Source: Mycobacterium dioxanotrophicus (GTDB taxonomy: Bacteria; Actinomycetota; Actinomycetes; Mycobacteriales; Mycobacteriaceae). Taken from it: 64,000 nt of DNA. The stretch spans positions 1,736,001 to 1,800,000 of the forward strand of contig NZ_CP020809.1 in the NCBI RefSeq assembly GCF_002157835.1, given 5' to 3'. This document shows positions 52,066-62,090 of the stretch, one piece after another. How positions within the stretch are numbered: position 1 is the first letter of the stretch; each line of letters starts with the position of its first letter. The position numbers and the translations under genes are program-made. The notes beneath the pieces are model-generated. The model was not told where the DNA came from. It saw only the letters and a list, made by a program, of their open reading frames with translations, and made no database searches.

Positions 52066-53157
52066 ATGAGCATGGCAGGACCATTGCAGGGTTTGCGCGT
52101 TGTGGAGCTGGCCGGCATCGGCCCGGGCCCGCACGCGGCGATGATTCTCGGCGACTTGGGTGCCGACGTGGTGCGCATCGACCGACCGAGCAAGGGCTCC
52201 GGCACGCCGAGCGCCGACGCCATGCTGCGCAACCGCAGGTCGGTCGAAGCGGACATGAAGAGTGACGAGGGCCGGGAACTGGCGCTGACGCTCATCTCGA
52301 AGGCTGACGTGCTCATCGAAGGCTTCCGTCCCGGGGTTACCGAGCGTCTGGGTCTGGGGCCCGATGACTGCGCGAAGGTCAACGAGCGCCTCATCTATGC
52401 GCGGATGACCGGCTGGGGCCAACAGGGTCCGCGCGCGCTGCAGGCCGGGCACGACATCAACTACATCTCGCTCAACGGCTTGCTGCACGCGGTCGGTCGG
52501 CACGGGGAGAGGCCGGTGCCGCCGCTGAACCTGGCCGGCGACTTCGGTGGGGGCTCGATGTTCCTGCTGGTCGGCATACTGTCGGCGCTGTTCGAGCGAC
52601 AGACCTCCGGTAAGGGCCAGGTGATCGACGCCGCGATGGTCGACGGCTCCAGCGTGCTGATGCAGATGATGTGGAGCTTCCGGGCCCAGGGGTTGTGGAG
52701 CGACGAGCGCGGCGTCAACATGCTCGACACCGGTGCGCCGTACTACGACACCTACGAGACCTCGGACGGACGCTACGTCGCCGTCGGTGCGATCGAACCG
52801 CAGTTCTATGCCGAACTGCTCAAGGGCCTCGGCCTCGATGCCGCCGATCTGCCCGGGCAGAACGACGTCGCCCGCTGGCCCGAACTGCGCGACATCTTGA
52901 CCAAAGCCATTGGGGCACATGACCGCGACCACTGGGTGTCGGTGTTCAACGGTACGGATGCGTGCGTGACGCCGGTGCTCTCGTTCGCCGAGGTGCTCAC
53001 CGAACCGCACATCGCCGAGCGCGACACCTTCTATGACGACCGCGGCAACCTGCAGCCGATGCCGGCTCCGCGGTTTTCCCGCAGTACTCCGGTCCGGCCG
53101 ACGCCGCCGGGAGCGCGCGGCGCTGACACCGAAGCGGTCTTGCGCGACTGGGTATAG
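52066..53157 (+). CDS. mcr: Alpha-methylacyl-CoA racemase
   Basis: This 363-residue CaiB/BaiF-family protein closely matches M. tuberculosis MCR (Rv1143): [26 protein letters not shown], the catalytic His in [12 protein letters not shown] and Asp in [12 protein letters not shown]. It epimerises the 2-methyl centre of 2-methylacyl-CoA esters such as cholesterol side-chain and pristanoyl intermediates so beta-oxidation can proceed. ATG 52066 follows AAGGGCGG; ATG 52072 is a close alternative. An HSD10-like SDR and nitronate monooxygenase follow. Confidence 0.93.
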   Translation: MSMAGPLQGLRVVELAGIGPGPHAAMILGDLGADVVRIDRPSKGSGTPSADAMLRNRRSVEADMKSDEGRELALTLISKADVLIEGFRPGVTERLGLGPDDCAKVNERLIYARMTGWGQQGPRALQAGHDINYISLNGLLHAVGRHGERPVPPLNLAGDFGGGSMFLLVGILSALFERQTSGKGQVIDAAMVDGSSVLMQMMWSFRAQGLWSDERGVNMLDTGAPYYDTYETSDGRYVAVGAIEPQFYAELLKGLGLDAADLPGQNDVARWPELRDILTKAIGAHDRDHWVSVFNGTDACVTPVLSFAEVLTEPHIAERDTFYDDRGNLQPMPAPRFSRSTPVRPTPPGARGADTEAVLRDWV

Positions 53158-53175
53158 TCCCAACCGACTAGTTGG
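53153..53175 (+). promoter_or_regulatory. -10 box with overlapping operator-like site
   Basis: TATAGT (53153-53158), overlapping the mcr stop, is a good -10 element, and CAACCGACTAGTTGG (53161-53175) directly follows where transcription would start. The latter matches the site at 41064-41078 at 14 of 15 bases. Confidence 0.55.
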
Positions 53176-53209
53176 TCGGCACCGGGCCGGCCGGAGAGGA
53201 AAGCGGTAC

Positions 53210-55002
<1,793 letters not shown>

Positions 55003-55057
55003 GCCATCACGGCAGGGGGTGCTGAGAAACGCCCTTGCCGGGCAAACTCAACATGTG

Positions 55058-55083
55058 AAGCGCGCGCCGCGAGGCGCGCGCTT
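55058..55083 (-). terminator. GC-rich hairpin after the short ORF
   Basis: AAGCGCGCGCC (55058-55068) pairs perfectly with GGCGCGCGCTT (55073-55083) around GCGA. It lies immediately after the stop of the minus-strand short ORF; with the hairpin at 54979 it separates the convergent transcripts. Confidence 0.7.
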
Positions 55084-55085
55084 TC

Positions 55086-55217
55086 TCATACCGCTGTACG
55101 GAGCGGCTGGAAGTCGTCAAACTGCTCCGACGTATCACCCTCGACGAGGACATCGCCGTGGTAGAGAGCGTCGAAGTCGACTTTGATGACATCTGCATTG
55201 GTGTCGTCGATCCACAT
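55086..55217 (-). CDS. Short acidic ORF (43 residues)
   Basis: The frame reads MWIDDTNADVIKVDFDALY followed by HGDVLVEGDTSEQFDDFQP and ends LRTAV. It is acidic, has GC-biased third positions like neighbouring genes and is directly followed by a perfect terminator hairpin. TACTGT lies seven bases before this ATG, fitting a leaderless promoter; an in-frame ATG at 55241 would add eight residues. I recognise no family. The terminator, promoter and codon usage together are the evidence that it is expressed. Confidence 0.55.
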   Translation of the reverse strand: MWIDDTNADVIKVDFDALYHGDVLVEGDTSEQFDDFQPLRTAV

Positions 55218-55333
55218 GTACTGAACAGTAGGTGTCACCATTAAGGAATCTTTGAGTCACGATTCGGAAAATGGTGGCAATACTTACTTCGCGGTAGGTT
55301 TCCGGCGGGTTCGGCGTCCCTGGGGCAGGTTCT

Positions 55334-55867
55334 TCAGCTCCCGCTGTGAGTGAAATGGATGGGGTTGGTGCCGTTCAGGGCGATCCAGGTCACGACGGCG
55401 ACCGCGACGCCCGCCACCAACATGGCGACCGCGACCGAACGCGTGCCGCGGGCCCGACCGAAGACCCGGTGATCGATCGACAGCGTCCCGGCACCGGTGA
55501 ACAGCAGGGCCGCCGCGGCGAAGGCCACCATGAACGGAACATTGAACGGCTGCGACCAGAAGGCGCCGCCCGACACGTTCACGGCCCAGGCGTCGACCAT
55601 CGCCGAGATCACCGCCAAGGCCGCAAGCGGCGTCAGCACTCCGAGTAGCAAGCCGATGCCGCCCAGGGTCTCGGCCGCGGTCACCATGAAGGCGGCCAGG
55701 GGCGGCAGTCGCCAGCCCTCGCTCTGCATGAACCCGGTGACAGTGCCGAAGTCGAAGGCTTTGATGAGGCCCGCCTGCAGCATCGTGGCGCCGGTGGCGA
55801 CGCGCAGGATCAGCAGACCGATGTCCGTCGTTGTGGTCTCCGTGCGGAGAGCTGTGGTGGTCGTCAT
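55334..55867 (-). CDS. DoxX family membrane protein
   Basis: This 177-residue protein has four hydrophobic segments: IGLLILRVATGATMLQAGLIKAF, FMVTAAETLGGIGLLLGVLTPLAALAVIS, VPFMVAFAAAALLFTGAGTL and VAVAMLVAGVAVAVVTWIAL, with a Thr-rich N-terminus. It belongs to the DoxX family and is a different subgroup from the one at 37394. The role is unknown; it is divergent to the MmpL gene. Confidence 0.87.
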   Translation of the reverse strand: MTTTTALRTETTTTDIGLLILRVATGATMLQAGLIKAFDFGTVTGFMQSEGWRLPPLAAFMVTAAETLGGIGLLLGVLTPLAALAVISAMVDAWAVNVSGGAFWSQPFNVPFMVAFAAAALLFTGAGTLSIDHRVFGRARGTRSVAVAMLVAGVAVAVVTWIALNGTNPIHFTHSGS

Positions 55868-55962
55868 GACTACTAGACCTGTCGTCGGCCGCTAATTCAT
55901 CTCGTGCGGATCAAGTGTGAACGTTTCGCAGGCGTACGCCGTATGAATCAGCGAGGTCGGCG

Positions 55963-56003
55963 TTGACGTCCCTAAGTTATCGGAGTTAAGTTAACGTTGA
56001 TAA
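55963..56003 (+). promoter_or_regulatory. mmpL promoter with overlapping palindrome
   Basis: TTGACG (55963-55968) and TTAAGT (55986-55991) with a 17-base spacer form a likely promoter. The -10 lies inside a palindrome, 55977-56003, with the pattern TTATC-n3-GTTAA-G-TTAAC-n3-GATAA, probably bound by the TetR encoded downstream. Confidence 0.6.
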
Positions 56004-56025
56004 TGGGTCGTTGGAAGGAACCGAT

Positions 56026-58302
56026 GTGCTGAACCGGATCGCTCACCTGGCCATCGCCGCGCCCCGGCGCATCCTCGTCATCGCCGCCCTGGTGATGGCC
56101 GCAGCCGCGATCTTCGGTATTCCCGTCGCCAAGAGCCTCTCCGCAGGCGGCTTTCAGGACCCGTCTTCGGAGTCGGCCCGGGCCGCCAAGCTGCTCTCGG
56201 ACAAGTTCGACCGCGGCGACATGCAGCTGGTGATCAGCGTGACTGCCGATCAGGGGGTGCACAGTGCCGCCGCGACGGCAGCGGGCACCGACATCGTCAC
56301 CGCGTTGCAGAGCTCCCCGGACGTGACGCAGGTCAGTTCGGCGTGGACCGCGCCTCCGCCTGCCGCGGCCGGCCTGATCAGTAAGGACGGCCGAACCGGC
56401 CTCATCGTCGCGGGCATCAGCGGGGGTGAGAGTGGGGCGCAGAAGCACGCCAAGGAGCTGACGGACCGGCTCGTGCACGACCGCAACGGGGTCACCGTGC
56501 GCTCCGGGGGCGAAGCGATGATCTACGTCCAGATCAACGGGCAGAGCGAGAAAGACCTGTTGATGATGGAGTCCATCGCCATCCCGCTCAGCTTCCTGGT
56601 GCTGGTCTGGGTGTTCGGCGGGCTGCTGGCAGCCGCCCTGCCGCTGGCCGTCGGCGGGTTCGCGATCTTGGGATCGCTGGCGGTGCTGCGCGGATTCACC
56701 ATGGTCACCGACGTGTCGATCTTCGCGCTGAACCTCACCGTCGCCATGGGATTGGCCCTGGCCATCGACTACACCCTGCTGATCATCAGCCGGTATCGCG
56801 ACGAGTTGGCCGACGGCGCCGCGCCCGAGCAGGCGCTGGTGCGGACCATGACGACCGCCGGACGCACAGTGCTGTTCTCGGCGATGACCGTGGCGCTGTC
56901 GATGGTCGCGATGGTGCTGTTCCCGATGTACTTCCTCAAGTCGTTCGCCTACGCCGGTATCGCGGTGGTGGGCTTGGCGGCGCTGGCCGCCATCGTCATC
57001 GCCCCCGCGGCAATCGTGTTGCTCGGCGACCGCCTCGACGCGTTCGACGTCCGTCGCTTCGCCCGCCGCATCCTCGGCAGGCCCGAACCGGTGCGCAAGC
57101 CGGTGGACCAGACACTCTGGTACCGCATGACGAAACACGTCATGCGACGGTCACTTCCGATCGGGGTCACGCTGGTCGCTGTGCTGTTGCTGCTGGGCGC
57201 GCCGTTCCTCGGGATCAAGTGGGGCTTCCCCGACGATCGCGTACTCCCGCAGTCGGCATCGGCGCGCCAGGTGGGCGACGAGTTGCGGACATCGTTCGCG
57301 ACTGACGCGGCGACGACGGTCACCGTCGTCGTCCCCGACGCGACCGGTCTCACGCCCGCAGATCTCGACCGGTACGCCGGCGCGCTGTCGGCGGTCCCCG
57401 ACGTGACCTCGGTATCCGCCCCCGGCGGCACCTTCGTCGGCGGACGGTCGGTGGGCCCGCCGTCGGCGGGGACCGGGCTCAAGGACGGCAGCGCGTACCT
57501 CAGTGTCGGCAGCAATGCACCACTGTTCAGCGCCGCGTCCGAGAAACAGCTCGACGCACTGCGGGCTGTCCCTGCCCCCGCCGCAGTGCAGTTGACCGGC
57601 ACCGCGCAGGTCAACCGGGACAGCTCCGCGGCCATCACGTCGCGGCTCCCTCTGGTCCTCGGCGTGATCGCGGCCATCACGTTCATCCTGCTGTTCCTGC
57701 TCACCGGCAGTGTCGTGCTTCCGCTGAAAGCGTTGCTGCTCAACGTGTTGTCGCTGTCTGCGGCGTTCGGCGCGCTGGTGTGGATCTTCCAGGACGGCAA
57801 TCTGGGGGCACTGGGCACCACGCCCACCGGAACGCTCGTCGCCAACCTGCCGGTGCTGCTGTTCTGCATCGCCTTCGGGTTGTCGATGGACTACGAGGTG
57901 TTCCTGGTATCGCGGATCCGCGAATACTGGCTCGAATCCGCAGAGACGTCGCCTCGCCTCAGGAATGACGAGGCGGTGGCACTCGGATTGGCCCGCACCG
58001 GCCGCGTGATCACCGCAGCGGCACTGCTGATGTCGATATCGTTCGCCGCACTGATCGCGGCTCAGGTCGCGTTCATGCGCATGTTCGGCCTTGGGTTGAC
58101 CTTGGCCATCCTCGTCGACGCCACCCTGGTCCGCGTCCTACTGGTACCCGCGTTCATGCATATGTTGGGCAAGTGGTCGTGGTGGGCACCGGCCCCGCTG
58201 GCCCGCTTGCATCGCCGGATCGGCATCAGCGAGTCCAGTTCCGGCCCAACGAAACCCGTCGAACGGGAATGTGCCGCTGTCGGCGTGGCGGATGCTGGGT
58301 GA
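56026..58302 (+). CDS. MmpL13-type RND transporter (intact)
   Basis: This 758-residue MmpL/RND protein has about 11-12 membrane helices in two clusters, each preceded by a periplasmic loop (residues about 35-180 and 405-555). The first cluster includes MGLALAIDYTLLIISRYRDELADG with the proton-relay Asp-Tyr pair, and the second has FGLSMDYEVFLVSRIREYW. It exports lipid or drug substrates. In M. tuberculosis H37Rv the corresponding gene is split as mmpL13a/mmpL13b; here it is one frame. GTG 56026 follows GGAAGGAACC. Confidence 0.9.
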   Translation: MLNRIAHLAIAAPRRILVIAALVMAAAAIFGIPVAKSLSAGGFQDPSSESARAAKLLSDKFDRGDMQLVISVTADQGVHSAAATAAGTDIVTALQSSPDVTQVSSAWTAPPPAAAGLISKDGRTGLIVAGISGGESGAQKHAKELTDRLVHDRNGVTVRSGGEAMIYVQINGQSEKDLLMMESIAIPLSFLVLVWVFGGLLAAALPLAVGGFAILGSLAVLRGFTMVTDVSIFALNLTVAMGLALAIDYTLLIISRYRDELADGAAPEQALVRTMTTAGRTVLFSAMTVALSMVAMVLFPMYFLKSFAYAGIAVVGLAALAAIVIAPAAIVLLGDRLDAFDVRRFARRILGRPEPVRKPVDQTLWYRMTKHVMRRSLPIGVTLVAVLLLLGAPFLGIKWGFPDDRVLPQSASARQVGDELRTSFATDAATTVTVVVPDATGLTPADLDRYAGALSAVPDVTSVSAPGGTFVGGRSVGPPSAGTGLKDGSAYLSVGSNAPLFSAASEKQLDALRAVPAPAAVQLTGTAQVNRDSSAAITSRLPLVLGVIAAITFILLFLLTGSVVLPLKALLLNVLSLSAAFGALVWIFQDGNLGALGTTPTGTLVANLPVLLFCIAFGLSMDYEVFLVSRIREYWLESAETSPRLRNDEAVALGLARTGRVITAAALLMSISFAALIAAQVAFMRMFGLGLTLAILVDATLVRVLLVPAFMHMLGKWSWWAPAPLARLHRRIGISESSSGPTKPVERECAAVGVADAG

Positions 58303-58990
58303 CGTGATACAGCCCCTCAAGCGCCGACGCGCCCCACGCGGTTCCGGCGAGCAACTGCGCGAGGAGATCCTCGACGCCGCCACCGAACTGCTGCTCGAAA
58401 CGGGCCACGCCAAGGCCGTGTCGATTCGGTCGGTGGCGCAGCGGGTGGGCGTCACGCCGCCTTCGATCTATCTGCACTTCGCCGACAAGGACGCGCTGCT
58501 GGACGCCGTGTGCGCGCGCTACTTCGAGAAGCTCGACGAGCAGATGCAGGCGGTCTCCGACCAGCCGTCGTCGATCGAGGTGCTGCGCGCGCAGGGCCTG
58601 GCCTACGTGCGCTTCGCCCGGGACACCCCGGAGCTCTACCGCATCGCCACCATGGGGGAGGGCAGGCCGGGCAGCGATGTTGATCTGACGCTCAACAGTT
58701 CGGCGTTCATGCACCTGCGGACCTCCGTGGAAGCGCTCATCGCCGAGGGTGTCTACCCGGCGGGTGACGCCACGGCGATGGCGCTGGAACTGTGGACCGC
58801 GGCCCATGGCGTCGCGGCCATGCTGGTCGCCAAGCCGTACCTGCCGTGGGGTGACGCCGAGGAATTCGCCGACCGGGTGTTGCGCGCGGTGTGTCTCGGG
58901 CAGATCGTCGGAGGCATGATCGGAACCGACGTGGCGCCGAGCGACACCGTCGCCCGGCTGAAGGAATTCGCCGAAGGGATCCACCAATGA
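58292..58990 (+). CDS. TetR family regulator
   Basis: This 232-residue regulator has a helix-turn-helix at residues about 20-65 (ILDAATELLLETGHAKAVSI, AQRVGVTPPSIYLHFADKDALL) and a C-terminal domain of TetR_C_13/WHG type containing YVRFARDTPELYRI. ATG 58292 overlaps the mmpL stop by 11 bases; GTG 58304 is an alternative. It probably represses the mmpL operon through the palindrome at 55977-56003. It is coupled to the methyltransferase downstream. Confidence 0.87.
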   Translation: MLGDVIQPLKRRRAPRGSGEQLREEILDAATELLLETGHAKAVSIRSVAQRVGVTPPSIYLHFADKDALLDAVCARYFEKLDEQMQAVSDQPSSIEVLRAQGLAYVRFARDTPELYRIATMGEGRPGSDVDLTLNSSAFMHLRTSVEALIAEGVYPAGDATAMALELWTAAHGVAAMLVAKPYLPWGDAEEFADRVLRAVCLGQIVGGMIGTDVAPSDTVARLKEFAEGIHQ

Positions 58991-59622
58991 GCACTCCGAC
59001 CATCGTCGACAACCCGTTCTTCGCGCGGGTGTGGAAAACGCTGTCGAGCTACGAACCGGACGCGCTGCGCCGGCTGCGGGCCGAGAACCTGTCCGGTCTC
59101 ACCGGCCGGGTGCTCGAGGTCGGCGCGGGCACCGGCACCAACTTCGCGCTCTATCCGGACACGGTCGCCGAGGTCGTGGCCATCGAACCCGAACGCCACC
59201 TCGCCGAGGTGGCGCAGCAGGCCGCGGCTGCCGCGTCGGTACCCGTCACGGTGACCGGTGAAACCGCCGAACAGTTCGCGAGCTCCGAACCGTTCGACGC
59301 GGTGGTCTGCTCGCTGGTGCTGTGTTCCATCGAGGAACCGGTTTCGGTTCTGCGGCAGCTGTTTTCGGTGCTGCGGCCGGGTGGGGAACTGCGGTACCTG
59401 GAGCACGTGGCCAGCTCGGGTTACAAGGACCGGTTGCAGCGCGTCGCCGATGCCACCGTCTGGCCCCGGCTGCTGGGAAACTGCCACACACATCGCGACA
59501 CCGAGCACGCCATCGTCGAAGCCGGATTCGTGATCGACGGCGCGCGGCGCGAATGGGTGCTGCCGTCGTGGGTGCCGCTGCCGGTGTCGGAGTGGGCAAT
59601 CGGGCGCGCGGTGCGGCCCTAG
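58987..59622 (+). CDS. Class I SAM-dependent methyltransferase (Rv1147-like)
   Basis: This 211-residue methyltransferase has motif I VLEVGAGTGTNFALY, AIEPERHL, and DAVVCSLVLCSIEEP, as in the phospholipid/UbiE-like Methyltransf_11 group; SGYKDRLQRVADATVWPRLLGNCH in the C-terminal half is typical of the METTL7-like subgroup. ATG 58987 overlaps the TetR stop (ATGA). The same gene order, MmpL13 then methyltransferase, is found in M. tuberculosis, suggesting it modifies the exported lipid. Confidence 0.88.
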   Translation: MSTPTIVDNPFFARVWKTLSSYEPDALRRLRAENLSGLTGRVLEVGAGTGTNFALYPDTVAEVVAIEPERHLAEVAQQAAAAASVPVTVTGETAEQFASSEPFDAVVCSLVLCSIEEPVSVLRQLFSVLRPGGELRYLEHVASSGYKDRLQRVADATVWPRLLGNCHTHRDTEHAIVEAGFVIDGARREWVLPSWVPLPVSEWAIGRAVRP

Positions 59623-59634
59623 TTGTCAGTACAC

Positions 59635-60348
59635 CTAGCCGAGCAGTGTCGGCAGGCGCTGCAGCAAACCGGGCAGTGCGCTCGCCGCGGTCTCCCGCAA
59701 CGACACCGTCGCGCTGTCCGAGAGCGGTGTGCGCTGCGGGTTCACCTCGATGACGGGGATGCCGTTGGCCAACGCAGCCTCGGGCAGGCCCGCCGCCGGG
59801 TAGACGATCGAGCTGGTCCCGACCACGATGACGAGGTCGGAATTGCCGACCGCGGCCACCGATTGCTGCCAGGCCCGCTCGGGCAGCGGTTCGCCGAACC
59901 AGACCACGTTCGGCCGGATCAGCCCGCCGCAGAAGCACAGTGGCGGCTCGACCTCCTCCACAGGCTCGGGCATCGCCGGCAGCACCCCTTCGAACTGTGA
60001 TTCGCAAGCATCACAGCGGAATTCGAAGAGACTGCCGTGGAGGTGGTGCACGTTTGTGCTACCGGCCCGCTCGTGCAGGTTGTCGACGTTCTGGGTGACC
60101 ACGTGCACGTCGGCGTAGTCCTGCCAGGCCGCCACGGCGCGATGGCCGTTGTTCGGTTCGACCGCGTCCATCATGTAGTGCCGCCACAGATACCAAGCCC
60201 ACACGCGCTCCGGGTGCCGCTGCCAGCCTTCCGAGCTGGAGATCTCATAGGGGTCGACCTTGGCCCACAGGCCCGTCTCGACGTCACGGAAGGTCGGCAC
60301 GCCACTCTCCGCCGATATGCCCGCACCGCTGAGCACTGTCAATTGCAC
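59635..60348 (-). CDS. NAD-dependent protein deacylase, Sir2 family (Rv1151c orthologue)
   Basis: This 237-residue sirtuin has [15 protein letters not shown] for NAD binding, [13 protein letters not shown], the catalytic His in HLHGSLFEF, zinc cysteines in FRCDAC and PLCFCGG, and [15 protein letters not shown]. It removes acetyl or other acyl groups from protein lysines, producing O-acyl-ADP-ribose. GTG 60348 is selected because TACGTT lies seven bases upstream (leaderless) and the resulting length equals that of Rv1151c. It is divergent to the GntR gene. Confidence 0.93.
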   Translation of the reverse strand: MQLTVLSGAGISAESGVPTFRDVETGLWAKVDPYEISSSEGWQRHPERVWAWYLWRHYMMDAVEPNNGHRAVAAWQDYADVHVVTQNVDNLHERAGSTNVHHLHGSLFEFRCDACESQFEGVLPAMPEPVEEVEPPLCFCGGLIRPNVVWFGEPLPERAWQQSVAAVGNSDLVIVVGTSSIVYPAAGLPEAALANGIPVIEVNPQRTPLSDSATVSLRETAASALPGLLQRLPTLLG

Positions 60349-60355
60349 GTTCACC

Positions 60356-60379
60356 AACGTAGCGGCTTTGGGTGATACT
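60356..60379. promoter_or_regulatory. Back-to-back leaderless promoters of sir2 and gntR
   Basis: On the minus strand TACGTT (60356-60361) is seven bases from the sir2 GTG; on the plus strand GATACT (60374-60379) is six bases from the gntR GTG. Only 37 bases separate the two start codons, so each -35 region overlaps the other gene's -10. Confidence 0.6.
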
Positions 60380-60385
60380 GAGCAC

Positions 60386-60751
60386 GTGACCGAGTTGGGG
60401 GATTGGGTCCGGGTCGATCCGGATGCTGACAGGCCGTTGTTCGACCAGTTGAGAATCCAGATCATCGACGGCATCAGAGACGGACGGCTCTCACCGGGCA
60501 CCCGGTTGCCGACGGTCCGGGAACTGGCCGGCCAGATCGGGCTGGCTGTCAACACCGTGGCCAGGGCCTATCGCGAGCTGGAGGCGGCAGGCGTGCTGGA
60601 GACCCGCGGCCGGTACGGCACGTTCGTCGCCCGGGCCGATCCGGCGGATGCCGCGATGGCCGCGGCCGCGAATTCGTTCGCCGAGGCCGCGCGGGCGCTG
60701 GGCATCGGCAAGGTCGATGCGCTGCGCTACCTCGACACGGCATTCGATTAG
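60386..60751 (+). CDS. GntR family regulator, YtrA-like (Rv1152 orthologue)
   Basis: This 121-residue protein has a GntR winged helix at residues about 15-80 ([59 protein letters not shown]) and only a short helical tail, as in the YtrA subfamily. These regulators usually control ABC or membrane-protein genes. It is leaderless from GTG 60386 and ends four bases into the convergent PucR gene. Confidence 0.9.
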   Translation: MTELGDWVRVDPDADRPLFDQLRIQIIDGIRDGRLSPGTRLPTVRELAGQIGLAVNTVARAYRELEAAGVLETRGRYGTFVARADPADAAMAAAANSFAEAARALGIGKVDALRYLDTAFD

Positions 60752-61959
60752 CCGCGCGGATTCGTCTGACCCCGCCAGTGCACCACGTCGAGAGCCACCG
60801 CGACATCGACGGTGGACTCGGCGAGCGGTCGGGGCAGGAGTTCGTCGGCGCGGGCCAGCCGGCGCAGCAGCGTGTTGCGGTGCGTGTAGAGCCTCGCTGC
60901 CGCGCGCGACGCGTTGCACTGCTCGTCGACGAAAACCCTTACCGTTTCCTGCAATTCGGTGCTTGCCAGCTCGAAATCACCGAGCACGCGGCTGACGAAG
61001 GCGGCAGCGCGGTCGGCATCGGCGGTGATCAGTGCCACCAGTTCGATCTCGGTGAAGGTGGCGATCTGCTGTGGTGAGTGCAGCCGCGCCATCATGTGCT
61101 GAGTGGTGAGCGCGTCGAAATGGCTGCGCCGGAAGCCGTCCACGCCGTCGGCGGTCGGCCCGATCGCGATCCGGATATCGGGATCCGCGCGGATGTGCTC
61201 GCCCAGCGCGGCCACGTCGACGGTGCCGGGTGTCCACACCCAGCGGGTGGCCACGCTGGCCAGCAGACTCAGCGGACGCGTCACCCCGAAAGCCTCGGCG
61301 GCGCGGTCCAATCGGACCAGGTCGCTGTCCGGGCGTTCGGTCCAGATCACCGCCGCGGTGTGCGCGCCGGTGAGGGCGTAGCCGAGTCGCGTCTCGGCGC
61401 GCTGGCGCGGGATCGGGGCGCCGTCGAGGATCAGCGCGACCGTCTCACGCCGTTCGGCATGCGTGCCCCGGGTGAGTTCGTCGCGCTCGAGCTCGATCTG
61501 CGCGGCGATCCCCGACAGCGTCGCATCGACAAACGCGCTGATCGAGCGTGAGCAGACATCGAGCAGCTCGTGCAGTTGCTCAGGGTCCGACGTCAGCTCG
61601 AAGGCGATCTCCATGAGGCGCCGCCACGCGACGCCTTCCCCGACCCGGTACGCGTCGAGTGGGAATCCGGTGATGCCGCGCCGCACCATTTCCCGCGCGA
61701 TGCTCAATGGTTCGGGACCGGTGTTCGGCGGCACCGGCGCGCCCGGGTCGCGGACATTGGCCGCGCCCCAGAAGAACAGATTGGCCCGGTTGCTGCGGCT
61801 GACCGCACCCGCGAGTTCGGGATCCGCCGCGATCACCGGGCTGGCGGCCAGCACGGCTTCGTCGAGCTCCTCCAGCCATTCCGGGCGGGCAGTGACGACG
61901 ATCTGCGCACACTGTCGGATCAACTCCCGCACCTGCGGAGACGGCAGTTTCCACGTCAT
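60748..61959 (-). CDS. PucR/CdaR family transcriptional regulator
   Basis: This 403-residue regulator has an N-terminal helical RsbR-like region (about residues 20-160), a central GGDEF-like degenerate domain (residues 165-290), and the C-terminal PucR HTH_30 ([30 protein letters not shown]). It resembles Rv1186c-type regulators. It is divergent to the EthA-like monooxygenase gene with a perfect palindrome between them, so it is probably its activator or repressor. Confidence 0.9.
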   Translation of the reverse strand: MTWKLPSPQVRELIRQCAQIVVTARPEWLEELDEAVLAASPVIAADPELAGAVSRSNRANLFFWGAANVRDPGAPVPPNTGPEPLSIAREMVRRGITGFPLDAYRVGEGVAWRRLMEIAFELTSDPEQLHELLDVCSRSISAFVDATLSGIAAQIELERDELTRGTHAERRETVALILDGAPIPRQRAETRLGYALTGAHTAAVIWTERPDSDLVRLDRAAEAFGVTRPLSLLASVATRWVWTPGTVDVAALGEHIRADPDIRIAIGPTADGVDGFRRSHFDALTTQHMMARLHSPQQIATFTEIELVALITADADRAAAFVSRVLGDFELASTELQETVRVFVDEQCNASRAAARLYTHRNTLLRRLARADELLPRPLAESTVDVAVALDVVHWRGQTNPRG

Positions 61960-61977
61960 CCGGCCAGCCTAGGGCGG

Positions 61978-61994
61978 TGGTGCACAGTGCACCA
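61978..61994. promoter_or_regulatory. 17-bp perfect palindrome between pucR and the monooxygenase gene
   Basis: TGGTGCAC-A-GTGCACCA is a perfect inverted repeat with a single central base. It lies 18 bases before the pucR start and 97 bases before the monooxygenase start, as expected for a PucR operator. Confidence 0.65.
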
Positions 61995-62090
61995 TCGACT
62001 CGCGGAAATGGTTTGTTTTGACCTTGGTGGCGCCCGCCGAAACCGCGACGATTGAACACATCTCCAGCAGACCACCTCACGGGAGCCCGA

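Noticed and set aside
55007..55198. 63-codon minus-strand frame downstream of nitronate monooxygenase
   Set aside because: It is Ser/Thr/Arg-rich low complexity and runs through both terminator hairpins; the 43-codon frame in another phase is more gene-like.
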